A stretch of DNA of 64,000 nucleotides from Bacteroidota bacterium (GTDB lineage: Bacteria; Bacteroidota; Bacteroidia; AKYH767-A; OLB10), in the NCBI GenBank assembly GCA_016714005.1, contig JADJOA010000005.1, forward strand, positions 1 through 64,000. Reading direction: 5' to 3'. Positions 28,562-38,192 of this stretch are shown here, one piece after another. The position numbers and the translations under genes are program-made. Each line of letters opens with the position of its first letter. The stretch's first letter is position 1. Below the pieces are notes generated by a model. The model saw nothing but the letters and a program-made list of their open reading frames with translations, was not told where the DNA came from and ran no database searches.

Positions 28562-29413
28562 ATGAAAAAAATTGCATTGTCATTTATTTCTTTAGCACTA
28601 TTGGTTGTAGGTTTTATTTCCTGCGATAAGGTTACCGATATATATGAAACCCCTCCTGAACCTGTCGACAGCAGAAGAAAAATATTGATTGAAGATTTTA
28701 CAGGTCATAAATGCGGCAACTGCCCGCGTGCTGCACGTCTCATTTACGACTCCCTGCAAAATATTTATCCTGAACAGATAATATCTTATGGTGTTCATGC
28801 CGGCTTTTATGCGCGACCATTACCGTTACCGGGTTTGGGATGCGATACTGTTGACTACCGTTGCGATGCAGGAAACAAATGGGATACATTGTTTCAGGTT
28901 ACAGCTCAAGGTAACCCAACCGGAATGGTTAACCGAACCGATTACAATGCTAATAACGATCAGGTTAAATATGCATCTGAGTGGCCTTCGGCAGTAGCAA
29001 CATTACTTCAACGCGAAGCAGAGGCAATTATTGATATTGAAAATGCATATAACTCTTCTACACGTGCGCTAACCACAACTGTTAAAACAGATTTCTTAAA
29101 GTCATTGAGCGGCACATATAAATTAGTAATTGTAATTACCGAAGACAATTTAGTTTCGTGTCAAAAAGATGATGATGCAACGCCTGTTATAGTTCAGGAT
29201 TATGTTCACAGGCATGTGTTGCGTGGGGCTATTAATGGTAACTATGGAGAAGCAATTGTACTTAACCCAGAAGAAGGAGATTCAGAATCTAAAACTTACA
29301 GCCTTGTATTAAATTCATCATGGGTTGATGTAAATTGCAGTGTTGTGGCTTTTGTTTTTAATGAAAATACAAATGAGATTGTTCAGGTAGATGAGAAAAA
29401 GCTGACCGAGTAA
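28562..29413 (+). CDS. Omp28-related lipoprotein
   Basis: Intact 283 residues. The type II signal ends GFIS-C with lipidated Cys21. The thioredoxin-like Omp28 core has LIEDFTGHKCGNCPRAA with a CxxC at C51/C54. It is related in its N-terminal third to the T9SS protein at 23461 but is lipid-anchored instead of T9SS-sorted. Probably the last gene of the tlpA-DUF6029 operon. Confidence 0.83.
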   Translation: MKKIALSFISLALLVVGFISCDKVTDIYETPPEPVDSRRKILIEDFTGHKCGNCPRAARLIYDSLQNIYPEQIISYGVHAGFYARPLPLPGLGCDTVDYRCDAGNKWDTLFQVTAQGNPTGMVNRTDYNANNDQVKYASEWPSAVATLLQREAEAIIDIENAYNSSTRALTTTVKTDFLKSLSGTYKLVIVITEDNLVSCQKDDDATPVIVQDYVHRHVLRGAINGNYGEAIVLNPEEGDSESKTYSLVLNSSWVDVNCSVVAFVFNENTNEIVQVDEKKLTE

Positions 29414-29503
29414 TTTGGTTTTCCTACCTGAGGATCAGAATGTATTTTAAAAAAGCTTTGCTATGTCGGTTGAAGTAAAAACAAAAAGGCCGAAATTTGG
29501 AGC

Positions 29504-30025
29504 ATGAGTAAAAAGTTTTTCCTTGCTCTGCTTTTACTTACATGGCTTACGGTGATTGGATATTATATGTTGCCGCTTAAAAAGCCTATCAACTATCATC
29601 CGTACATTCAGGATCAGAGTATTTTGGCTACACAACAATTTTGTTCAGGTAGTTGTGCGGATGTTCTCATAAAGCAATCTAAAGTTTTGATTTCAGATAG
29701 TTTAAGAAGAATTTATCCTAAACTAAGATCAGACATTGCCAACCTTAAAGGAGAAACTCCATTTAAACAAAAGCATGGCAGGCTTATGTATTCTTATGAC
29801 TTTATTCTTTTTGGAAAATTTGTTGGTGTTGATACTACTTTACAGGAAGGAATAGTACCTGTTTATTATGTTAAAGAATGGTATCCTACCCAATACATTG
29901 CGCGCTTTTGGCAGCTAAAAGGTGTAGGAGAAGTAATTTATTTAGCACTGTTGTATTTGGGCTTACCTTTAATTCTGTATTTTTCTTTAAAGCTCAAAAA
30001 ATCATTGTCAGACCCAAAAGTTTAG
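29504..30025 (+). CDS. hypothetical protein with two transmembrane helices
   Basis: Intact 173 residues. One helix at 4-25 (FFLALLLLTWLTVIGYYMLP) and one at about 142-165 (VIYLALLYLGLPLILYFSLKL) bracket a periplasmic loop of about 115 residues containing two nearby cysteines (FCSGSC). No family recognised. It follows the Omp28 lipoprotein by 90 bases and could be cotranscribed. Confidence 0.6.
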   Translation: MSKKFFLALLLLTWLTVIGYYMLPLKKPINYHPYIQDQSILATQQFCSGSCADVLIKQSKVLISDSLRRIYPKLRSDIANLKGETPFKQKHGRLMYSYDFILFGKFVGVDTTLQEGIVPVYYVKEWYPTQYIARFWQLKGVGEVIYLALLYLGLPLILYFSLKLKKSLSDPKV

Positions 30026-30119
30026 GTTAGTAGCCTGCTGCAAATTATTTGCAATGCGATGAACAGAAACAAGACAGAAGGTAGAGTTGATTGTAACAAA
30101 TGGATATGTTTGTAGCTGT

Positions 30120-31520
30120 TTACAGAGACTCCAAAAATTTTATCAAAGCATCTCTATCCTCTTTGCTCAAATTCTTTACATAGTTTTTTGATGCCTCTGC
30201 TTCACCACCATGCCACATAACGGCTTCTATAAGGTTGCGTGCGCGTCCATCATGCAAAAAGTTAGTGTGTCCGTTTACTACTCTTGTTAAGCCAATGCCC
30301 CAAAGGGGTGGTGTACGCCATTCTTGTCCATTGGCGTTGAACACAGGCATGTTGTCGGCAAGGGCTGGACCCATGTCGTGCAGGAGCATGTCGGTATAAG
30401 GGCGTATAGTTTGGTTGCTTGCCGATGGCACTGTCGGGCTATTGCCTGTTTGCATTTGCATACGATGGCAGCCACTGCAATTAGCTGCTTTAAAAATGTT
30501 TTTACCTTGCATAACTGTTTCGTTTTCTACATCGCGCCTTGCGGGCACTGCTAACGACTGGGTGTAAAAAGCAGTAAGCACTACAGTGTAATCATCAACC
30601 TCAGGGTCATCGGTAAGCGTGTCGGTTTGTGTTTGTCCGTAAGAATTTTCCAAATTGAAGTAAGGACTTGTTACACCCATATCGCCATTGTACGCTTTGG
30701 CGGCTTGTTGATATAGTGTAGGCTCAGATGCCTTCCAGCCAAAACGCCCCAGTTTGGTTTGTTGTGTGATGTGGTCGTAAACATAATTTGGTTTGCCTGA
30801 TATGCCATCGCCATTCACATCGTTAACATCGGCATAAGAAAGTATTTCGGTTTCTGTAACTGCCTCAAGTAACCCTAATCCAAATACTGGTGGTGCAATG
30901 CGTGGCGAGTAGTTATAAGAAGAGGGCATGGGTATGTAAGAATCATAAAAAGAATACTGCGGCTGGCGCAATGTGTACGTCTCGCCATTTATAAATTGAT
31001 GCAACTGGTCAATGTAGTTAATGTCAACTTTCGCTTCGGGTTGGTAACTGAAAACGGATTTTGTTTGTAACTGCCCCCCAAAACCCGATAAAGGCATAGG
31101 ACCTCCGTTAGGGTCAACTCCGTTTTGGCTCAAGCGAAACAGTAAGCCTTGTAAATCGGTTCCGTTGGCGGGTGCAGCACTTCTGCCATTGCGCGGGTGG
31201 CAGCTGTTACATGCATTTTGATTAAAAAGAGGGCCTAGGCCGCTGCCCACTGTAGCAGGTGCAGTAACAAACACAGCTTCAAAGGCAGCATCGCCTTCGG
31301 TGTGCATATCAAGCTCAGTAGAATTACAGTTGGTTGATGGTTGCTCAAAAGCAGTGCTCCCATTGTTAAACACTGTTGTTTCACCACCCGAAAAATATTC
31401 GTCAGATATTTCTAATTCGTTAATAAGTACAGGTGCATCTTTTTTACAACTTGCAAAAAAGAAAAGTGTGCCTGCAAGTGCAGGCACAACACAAAAATTT
31501 AATTTAAATTGAGAAGTCAT
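30120..31520 (-). CDS. di-haem oxidoreductase (DUF1111) lipoprotein
   Basis: Intact 466 residues. Lipobox FFFASC with Cys25. Two c-type haem sites: CNSCH at 104-108 and CSGCH near 350. Conserved segments RFGWKASEPTLYQQAA, DMGPALADNMP and WRTPPLWGIGLT are typical of the DUF1111 'di-haem oxidoredictase' family. These proteins recur next to imelysins in iron-related operons; the imelysin gene lies 93 bases upstream on the same strand. The electron partner is unknown. Confidence 0.9.
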   Translation of the reverse strand: MTSQFKLNFCVVPALAGTLFFFASCKKDAPVLINELEISDEYFSGGETTVFNNGSTAFEQPSTNCNSTELDMHTEGDAAFEAVFVTAPATVGSGLGPLFNQNACNSCHPRNGRSAAPANGTDLQGLLFRLSQNGVDPNGGPMPLSGFGGQLQTKSVFSYQPEAKVDINYIDQLHQFINGETYTLRQPQYSFYDSYIPMPSSYNYSPRIAPPVFGLGLLEAVTETEILSYADVNDVNGDGISGKPNYVYDHITQQTKLGRFGWKASEPTLYQQAAKAYNGDMGVTSPYFNLENSYGQTQTDTLTDDPEVDDYTVVLTAFYTQSLAVPARRDVENETVMQGKNIFKAANCSGCHRMQMQTGNSPTVPSASNQTIRPYTDMLLHDMGPALADNMPVFNANGQEWRTPPLWGIGLTRVVNGHTNFLHDGRARNLIEAVMWHGGEAEASKNYVKNLSKEDRDALIKFLESL

Positions 31521-31613
31521 TTTAATAAACTAAAGAAACATACTGTAGGCAATAATGCAGGCATATTTTCAAAAAGACCATTAACAATGGCCAATGCAAA
31601 TTTAAACAAACGT

Positions 31614-32681
31614 TTAAAGGTTGTTTACCGCGTTAAGCAAATCGCCCTGAAGCGTGGTGAGTAAATCACGCACTTTGTTTTGAGCGTTTTGTACTGATTG
31701 CGGATTGGCAGTAATGGCTGCTGTAAATGTACCCGGTATATTTTCAATAGCGCTAATAGCATCGGCAATTTGCGAGCGTACTTTGGAGTCGAGAGCAGCG
31801 TTTTTTTCCTGCATAATGGTGCTTACACTTTGGGCATTGGCACCCGTAATGCTTCCTGTATAAATATTAAATATGCTGCGTATGTTATCAGCAAAATCGG
31901 CTTTGGAGTTGGCACTAAAGCGAGATTCCTCCAGTTCTACATCTTGTTGCGCAAGAGGATCGTTAATTTTGCCGTTAGCCACTTCATCGGCAATGGTTAC
32001 CATACCATTTACAAATTCCTGCAATACCGCTTTTTGCGAAGGATAAACCTGGTTTCCAGCACCAGCAGTAAGCAGGTTAGAACCAAAGTTTCCGCCTGAG
32101 GAAATCCATGCGTTGTATAATTGACTGGTTGCTCCTTTAAGGCTTTGTGCACATGCAGTAAGGTATTCAAACTCACGTGCTGTAAAATCGGCAATTTGCT
32201 TATTGCTGTTTGTCCCCCACAATAAATATTCAATGGTGTGAAATCCTTTTAATGTTCCGTCCAACCCGTCAATGTAGGCTTTGGTTAAAGGAGTGCCGTT
32301 ATTTAAAACTCCATTAAGGTCTATAACGTTAACGGGCCAGCTATCCATGGCAGGATCTAAACCTTGCTGATCAACCGGGCCAAATAAAAATCCTTCTGAC
32401 TGCTCCCAGGGTTTGCGTGCATCTCTCCATGCCTGCTTAGCTGATTCAAGATTGGTGGGAGTTTGATTTGCTTCTAAAGTTACAAGTGATGTTTCGAGAA
32501 TAGCAGCAAGCGAATTGAGGTTAGCATAAGTTTTAATAATAACCTCGTTGGTTCCATTTGAAATATGCTGGCTGTAATCTGCAACAGGTGTTGAGTCATT
32601 GTCATCTTTTTTGCATGATGTAAGTGTAAATGTGATAACTGCCAGTGCTGCTATTGTACGTGTTGAAAATTTGGTGTTCAT
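31614..32681 (-). CDS. imelysin family (IrpA/peptidase M75-like) lipoprotein
   Basis: Intact 355 residues. Lipobox LTSC with Cys23. The imelysin GxHxxE motif is GFHTIEYLLWG near residue 147. Other family features are AWRDARKPWEQSEGFLFGP and PAMDSWPV. Imelysins bind metal at this site and are linked to iron uptake; no protease activity is established for most. It is grouped with a di-haem oxidoreductase downstream and a beta-barrel protein 34 bases upstream, on the same strand. Confidence 0.9.
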   Translation of the reverse strand: MNTKFSTRTIAALAVITFTLTSCKKDDNDSTPVADYSQHISNGTNEVIIKTYANLNSLAAILETSLVTLEANQTPTNLESAKQAWRDARKPWEQSEGFLFGPVDQQGLDPAMDSWPVNVIDLNGVLNNGTPLTKAYIDGLDGTLKGFHTIEYLLWGTNSNKQIADFTAREFEYLTACAQSLKGATSQLYNAWISSGGNFGSNLLTAGAGNQVYPSQKAVLQEFVNGMVTIADEVANGKINDPLAQQDVELEESRFSANSKADFADNIRSIFNIYTGSITGANAQSVSTIMQEKNAALDSKVRSQIADAISAIENIPGTFTAAITANPQSVQNAQNKVRDLLTTLQGDLLNAVNNL

Positions 32682-32715
32682 GTGATTGGAAATGATGTGT
32701 TATAAAGATTGAAAA

Positions 32716-34037
32716 TTATTTTATATAGAATCCTGCACCAAGGCTAAAAGTGTTTTCGCTGTTTTTTGCGGGATAGAAATTTTTCGCATAGCATATTGCG
32801 CTTTAAAAACAAGTTGGGAGATAGGATGATAGTTTATACCAACAGTGGTGGTTTTTCTTTCCCAACGTGGGTTGTCATAAATATCTCCTGTTACAGAGTG
32901 CATGGTGTCGTAAAAATCGTATCGCCCAAAAATGATAAGTTCTCCATTGGGATGTTGCATACCAATCATGGGCAGGAGGTCGTAAATTTCTAAGCCAACA
33001 TCAAACGAGTAGCCAAGTGCTGATGAGCCAACAGGCGTACGTTTTACATTGAGGTTATTGGATAAATTTCTGTTTGCGAATGAAACTTTGTCGGCATTTT
33101 GCAAAGTGCCGTAAATAACAGAAGCTGAAAACTCTATTGGCTCCACTTCCATTACGCAATGAAAATCATACATGCCTATGTAAGCATCAACATCCAAATC
33201 GGGTTTAGGCCGGTTGTTTTTAGAGTTTCCGTAATAACCTGATAAACCAATAAATTTTTCTTCTCCAAATTTATAATCAAGCCTGCCTGCAATTGCAAAA
33301 TCATTTGCATTTACAGTTTCAAATCTTTTTTGATTACCGCGCTTTATAAAATTGGCAGAGTTAAAAGCGCTCCCGTCTAATGCATTTACAATAGAAACGT
33401 TATAGTGCCAGTTTTTGATGTTACCAAAAATAGAAACGCCATACTCTGTCCATGTAGTAGGTATCATTGCTGCTTCAGCTTCGTTAAGGTTGTTGGTTGA
33501 GTATTCAGTAGGCTCATCTCGATAAGCAATTATTCCAAACGGAACTCTTATTTTTCCGCCACTCAGGTTTATATTATTGCTCAGTTTATATTCAATGTTA
33601 AACTGTTCAAGATAAATTTCGCCACCCTTCTCCACTTCGTATTCAAATTCTCCAAACTCTTCAAGCGGATCAAACTCAACGGTTACGCCAGTTCCTGCAT
33701 GCTCAAACTCTAGTTCGGTATTAAGTCTGTAGCGTTTATTTATTTTATAAGATGTAGAGATAACAGCTCTTTCAAAGTCAATGTCGTTCCGTTTATCCGG
33801 AAGGGTTTCCCAATCGTAGTTATGATAATTAATAACACCATAGGCCGACAAATCAAATTTTGATAATATATTGTTTAGCTTGCTTTGGTTAAGAGAGGCA
33901 GCAGGCACCATATCCATTAGCAATGAGTCGGTACTTTGAGCGGTTACCAATTTACCGCTCATAAATATGATGGTAATAGAAAGTTGTAAAAAAACTTCAT
34001 TAGTTGAATATTGAAAACGTGGGTGCGAAAATGGCAA
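32716..34037 (-). CDS. porin-like outer membrane beta-barrel protein, frameshifted at the 3' end
   Basis: About 440 residues of amphipathic beta-strands after a hydrophobic N-terminal segment (QLSITIIFMSGKLVTAQ). The segments KIRVPFGIIAYRDEP and WTEYGVSIFGN resemble phosphate-selective or general porin-type barrels. The printed frame ends ...ISIPQKTAKTLLALVQDSI, but adding one T near 32787 gives FYPAKNSENTFSLGAGFYIK, a proper aromatic beta-barrel C-terminus ending at 32716. The start is uncertain. Upstream partner of imelysin and di-haem oxidoreductase; it could be the outer-membrane channel for that system. Confidence 0.65.
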
Positions 34038-34158
34038 ACAAAAATTTTGTAATGGTTGTTGAAAGCGGAAAATCTATAATCCAATTGGGAATTTATGCAA
34101 ACGGCTATTGTTGTTGGTAAAATCGGAAATAAGCTTAAGCAGTATTTTCTATTATTCT

Positions 34159-34166
34159 TAAATTTG
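34159..34166 (+). promoter_or_regulatory. candidate -7 box
   Basis: TAAATTTG matches TAnnTTTG, 12 bases before the ATG at 34178. It lies in the divergent gap between the porin and the cytochrome gene. Confidence 0.4.
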
Positions 34167-34177
34167 ACTTAACAAAC

Positions 34178-34576
34178 ATGATGAGATTTCCATACACCAA
34201 ACGATTAATACTTTTTTTGTTGATTGCCATTGCTGTAGTTACTTGTAAAACGCAGCAACGTGTTGATTACAAATATTTGGAAAGGCTTAATCCAGAAACA
34301 CGAAATCAATTGTATGTAAGATTAGAGCGAGGCAAGGAAATGTATAAAAATCATTGCAGTTCCTGCCACGGTATTTTTACGGGTGGTAAGGAGGGCATGC
34401 CTAATTTTTCGGAACAAGAAGTAGAGGAGTATAAAATTAAAGCCGCAATGAAAGATTCAACCAACCATGCTGTGGCTGCCAGCTTAACTCAAGATAACTT
34501 AGCAGAAATATTTATGTTTTTGCGTTATGTGAAAACCAATGCCAAGCCACATGTGCCGCACGAGGTTGGTGAATAG
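34178..34576 (+). CDS. monohaem cytochrome c lipoprotein
   Basis: Intact 132 residues. Lipobox AVVTC with Cys23. The haem site CSSCH is at 60-64, and a candidate axial methionine is in GGKEGMPNF about ten residues further. Transcribed divergently from the porin-imelysin-DUF1111 genes, and convergent with the AraC regulator. Probably an electron donor or acceptor at the envelope for the same system. Confidence 0.83.
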   Translation: MMRFPYTKRLILFLLIAIAVVTCKTQQRVDYKYLERLNPETRNQLYVRLERGKEMYKNHCSSCHGIFTGGKEGMPNFSEQEVEEYKIKAAMKDSTNHAVAASLTQDNLAEIFMFLRYVKTNAKPHVPHEVGE

Positions 34577-34611
34577 GGGATTGGGTAATTAGACCAAAAG
34601 TTGAAATTGCA

Positions 34612-35370
34612 TTATCTAATAAAAGAAGATGATTGCAATTCGCTTGGAAAAACTCCCGCAAACTTTTTAAACGCATTGCTGAAGCTGCTCACGCTCGAAA
34701 AACCAATTACTCCGGCTACTTCTGAAACAGAAAGGTCAGATGAAAGAAGTAACATTTTAGCTTTATTCATTCTTTCAGTTATAATAAAATCATAAACAGT
34801 TACGGAAAAGACTTCCTTAAATCCTTTTTTTAAGTAACATTGGTTCATGCCTATTTCTAACGAAAGTTCTTGTATAGTAGGAGGCGAGCTGATACGCGAT
34901 AATATGATTTCACGCGCTTTTAAAATTTTTTCTTTTTCAATGGGCTTATTTAAGAACTTGCAAGAAGTACAATCAGGCAATTGGGTAGTTGTATTTGCTT
35001 TTTTAAAACACATCAACAAAGCAAGTGCCTTACTTTCTAAAAATATTTTCTGTAGGGCTCCTGTCAATTTTGCTGTACTAATTTCGTGAAGTATTAATTG
35101 TGTATTACAGCAAATGTCCTGTTCAAATTCTGGCGCAGCAAAAAAACTATCAATCTGTATATTATTGTCAAAGCTTTGCAAATAGCTTTTGTTATAGGTA
35201 AAAGTAACTTTATTGGCAAGTACACTACCATCTTCGCTATCTGAATCAGCAATAGGAAAAATGTAGCGGAGAGATACCGAATCAGATTGATGGATTAACT
35301 GAGCGGTGCCCTTAATGCTGCCTACAACAGTGGATGAATGAAAGAGCAAGCCTGGTTTTATTTCAAGCAT
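34612..35370 (-). CDS. AraC-family transcriptional regulator
   Basis: Intact 252 residues. The C-terminal 100 residues hold two helix-turn-helix motifs: TIQELSLEIGMNQCYLKKGF and LSVSEVAGVIGFSSVSSFSN followed by FKKFAGVFPSEL. The N-terminal 150 residues are an effector domain without a recognised ligand motif. Closest in style to the PchR-type Bacteroidota regulators that often accompany iron or siderophore genes. Its nearness to the imelysin/cytochrome genes suggests, but does not prove, that it controls them. Confidence 0.85.
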   Translation of the reverse strand: MLEIKPGLLFHSSTVVGSIKGTAQLIHQSDSVSLRYIFPIADSDSEDGSVLANKVTFTYNKSYLQSFDNNIQIDSFFAAPEFEQDICCNTQLILHEISTAKLTGALQKIFLESKALALLMCFKKANTTTQLPDCTSCKFLNKPIEKEKILKAREIILSRISSPPTIQELSLEIGMNQCYLKKGFKEVFSVTVYDFIITERMNKAKMLLLSSDLSVSEVAGVIGFSSVSSFSNAFKKFAGVFPSELQSSSFIR

Positions 35371-35557
35371 TTTTGTTAGGACTTAATAAGTTGGCTAAAA
35401 TAAAACTGATTACTGCTCTTCTAATTATTTCAAAAAATAGTTGTTAACGAAATGTCATTTTAATGAGTAGATAATAATTATAGCCGACTTGCAAAAAATC
35501 ATCTCTTTTAAGTAGTAATAATAAAATACTTTAATATTTTTCGCTCCACAAATAGCT

Positions 35558-36327
35558 ATGGACTATACTGAAGGTACTTTAAAGGCTGAACTGATTTCAA
35601 TTACAGGTAAAGCAAAAAAACATTTTGCCATCTTAATTATCGCTTTTGTTATACCATTAGTTATATCTGTATTTATTGGGTATAGAGATTTTCCTACCTA
35701 CAACACCAAAATGCTAATTCGAATGTCATTGCTTAGTGGCAGCGAATTGAGTTACTTTTTTAAAAGCTACCAGGATTTGTTGAATGCTCAGGATTACACA
35801 ACCATAGAAAAAAAATTCTTTATAAGTGAAAAGCATTCTTCAAAAATTAGACGCATTTGGATTGAAAAACTAAAAGATAAAAGTGATGGTTACATTATAA
35901 ACTTATCGTGCTGTGATATTGACTGCATTAAACCTGTTGAGGAAGGAATTGGTTCTTTTATGCGTAATGAATCGGATGCAAACGAAAAAAACAAAATACG
36001 AAGGAAAGCACTTATTACACAAATAGATTCTGTTAACAGCCAAATTGCAATAATGGATACTTTGGTAAGATCAATAAGAAGCAATAAGGGAATAGCAACT
36101 GATATTTATCCTTTTATGCAGCTTCTGCAACTATGAATTTATTACACTTGTACGATTTAAGAAACGATCTGAAAGAAAAATTGAGTACTACGGTTGGCTA
36201 CAGCATTATAGATGGTTTTTTAATTCCTGAAAAACCTCAAACGCAAAGCCTGACAAAATTTGTAATCATAGGATTGATAGTTGGATTAGTTGTTTGTTAT
36301 TTTTTGCTTAAAGAATTTTTGAGCTAA
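35558..36327 (+). CDS. Wzz-like chain-length determinant protein, one break
   Basis: N-terminal helix FAILIIAFVIPLVISVFIGY at about 23-42, then a periplasmic domain with a long helical segment, and a C-terminal helix KFVIIGLIVGLVVCYFLLK. This two-helix architecture matches Wzz/polysaccharide co-polymerase proteins. The frame breaks near 36120: adding one G gives MQASATMNLLHLYDLRNDL, which joins the parts into about 257 residues. There is no C-terminal tyrosine-kinase domain. The TAA stop overlaps the start of the next gene (TAATG), so the pair is translationally coupled. Confidence 0.7.
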
Positions 36328-38192
36328 TGCCTGAAAATGCTGAGTTAAACCTTACACAAAAGTGCTTTACATTTTTACTGTTTGTTTTAATCCCGGCTTC
36401 CTTTTTTCCTATTATATCAGATAATACTTTATATCCGCGCTATTTGCTTTGGTCAATAGCATCAATTTTTTTTGTTATTACGGTTAAAGACTATTTGCTT
36501 CCGGTTAAACCTTTTGTTATTTCTACAAACATTCTTTTATTATTGCTGATTTTATTGTCAGGGTATATTTTTATAACAAGTTTACTTTCCCGAAATGCAG
36601 CAGAGTCAATAACAGTGTTTTTGAAATTCTTTCTGGTATTAACAACTGTTTTTTCTTTCTATCATTTATTTTTTACTACCTCCAACTTTTTTTCTACTGC
36701 AGTAAAATCTATAACTGCACTTTGTTTTTTGCTAGACGCAATTGCATTATGGCAGGTATTTAACTTTGATATTAATTTGTCAGATTACAATAGTATTATT
36801 CTGGTTACCTCACTCAATGGCAACAAAAATTTATATACCGAATTTTTAGTAATTAGTATTCCGTTTTGCTTTTTGGGTTTAAATAATCATAGTTTATGGT
36901 GGCGTTGTTTTTCACTGATCACAAACTTTTTATCATTATGTGCAATCGTGTTTCTTCAGTCAAGGGGAGTTTGGGTTGCTTTTTTTGTAATGTTAATTGT
37001 ATTTTTATTTGTAATCAACTTTAAAAAGTTTTGCAAATTCCATATAGTTACTGGCAAAATGATTTTCGCCATTTCAATAACCTTAGTTGTGCTTTTCTTA
37101 TCAGTAAATTTTATAAATAACACTTTAAGAAATAGTTTGCTGAAGCGGGTTCATTCAATAGTTAATATTACGGAAAACGGATCGGCAAGCGGAAGATTAG
37201 TTCTATGGCAGAAGACAATGAATTTGATAAAAGAAAATCCCATAGCAGGAATAGGAGGTAACAACTGGAAAATTGAATTTCAGCAATATGGTCAAAGTGA
37301 AATTACAAATATATTTAACGTGAGACCAATGAATGATTACGTGTTGGCTGCTGCTGAATGGGGAATTCCGGGATTGCTCTTGTATTTATCAGTTTTTATT
37401 TATTGCATAATAGCCCTTGTAAAACTTTTGCAGAGAGAGCATGATGCCAAAGCAAAACAAAATCATATTGCAGTGCTTTGTTCATTGGTTGCTTTCATTG
37501 TAGTTTCTTTTTTTAGCTACACCAACGAGCGCTCCGAAAACCTTATAATGCTATCTTTTTCTTTGGCTTATGTTGGATATTACATTAGTACTGAAGGAAG
37601 CCATACCAACCCTGCATCAAAGGCTATAAGGTTAGTTTCTTTAGGAATTTTACTTTTTAGCACTGTGTTTTTCTTTTACAAAATAAAAGGAGAGTATTTC
37701 AATTATAAAATTCAAACAGCCAGAAAATTTCAAAATCATACTGATGTTATTAACTATGCAGACAAGGCAATAAGTTCTTTTTATAATGTAGATGAAACTG
37801 GAACTCCAATAAAATGGTATAGTGGCGTGTCAAAATTTATTTTGGACAGAAGCGATGCGATTTCAGATTTTGAGTTAGCTTATGCAATTAATCCATATCA
37901 CATTCATGTGCTGAATAATTATGCTACAACTTTAGATAAAATCGGAAGACAGAATGAAGCTATTGATATTTATAAAGAGGCAATAAATATTTCTCCAAAG
38001 TTTAACGATGCCATTTTTAATTTAACGGTGGTTTACTTTAATATGGGAAATTTTAAAGAAGCTTACGGCACCATCATAAAGTGGCATGGAAGAAAAAATG
38101 AAAACGTGTTTTATGTAACAAGTCTTTTGAAATCTAAACTGGGAATAAAACTTAGTAAAAGCGACAAGAAAACATTGTTACGTCATCAGTAA
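36327..38192 (+). CDS. O-antigen ligase/polymerase (Wzy/WaaL) with C-terminal TPRs
   Basis: Intact 621 residues. About twelve hydrophobic helices span residues 15-440. The family loop has SASGRLVLWQKTMNLIKENP and GIGGNNW, followed by EWGIPGLLLYLS, as in Wzy_C ligases. The last about 130 residues carry TPR-like helices (NNYATTLDKIGRQNEAIDIYKEAI, FNDAIFNLTVVYFNMGNF), a common arrangement in Bacteroidota. Coupled to the Wzz-like gene upstream. Its 3' end overlaps the convergent phosphatase gene by 41 bases. Confidence 0.83.
   Translation: MPENAELNLTQKCFTFLLFVLIPASFFPIISDNTLYPRYLLWSIASIFFVITVKDYLLPVKPFVISTNILLLLLILLSGYIFITSLLSRNAAESITVFLKFFLVLTTVFSFYHLFFTTSNFFSTAVKSITALCFLLDAIALWQVFNFDINLSDYNSIILVTSLNGNKNLYTEFLVISIPFCFLGLNNHSLWWRCFSLITNFLSLCAIVFLQSRGVWVAFFVMLIVFLFVINFKKFCKFHIVTGKMIFAISITLVVLFLSVNFINNTLRNSLLKRVHSIVNITENGSASGRLVLWQKTMNLIKENPIAGIGGNNWKIEFQQYGQSEITNIFNVRPMNDYVLAAAEWGIPGLLLYLSVFIYCIIALVKLLQREHDAKAKQNHIAVLCSLVAFIVVSFFSYTNERSENLIMLSFSLAYVGYYISTEGSHTNPASKAIRLVSLGILLFSTVFFFYKIKGEYFNYKIQTARKFQNHTDVINYADKAISSFYNVDETGTPIKWYSGVSKFILDRSDAISDFELAYAINPYHIHVLNNYATTLDKIGRQNEAIDIYKEAINISPKFNDAIFNLTVVYFNMGNFKEAYGTIIKWHGRKNENVFYVTSLLKSKLGIKLSKSDKKTLLRHQ

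Noticed and set aside
30039..30053. palindrome TGCAAATTATTTGCA as a terminator
   Set aside because: Symmetric but AT-rich with no T tract and a short stem; too weak to call, though it sits between two convergent genes.
36133..36327. separate small membrane protein gene
   Set aside because: One inserted base joins it to the upstream Wzz-like ORF, giving the expected two-helix protein; treated as one gene.
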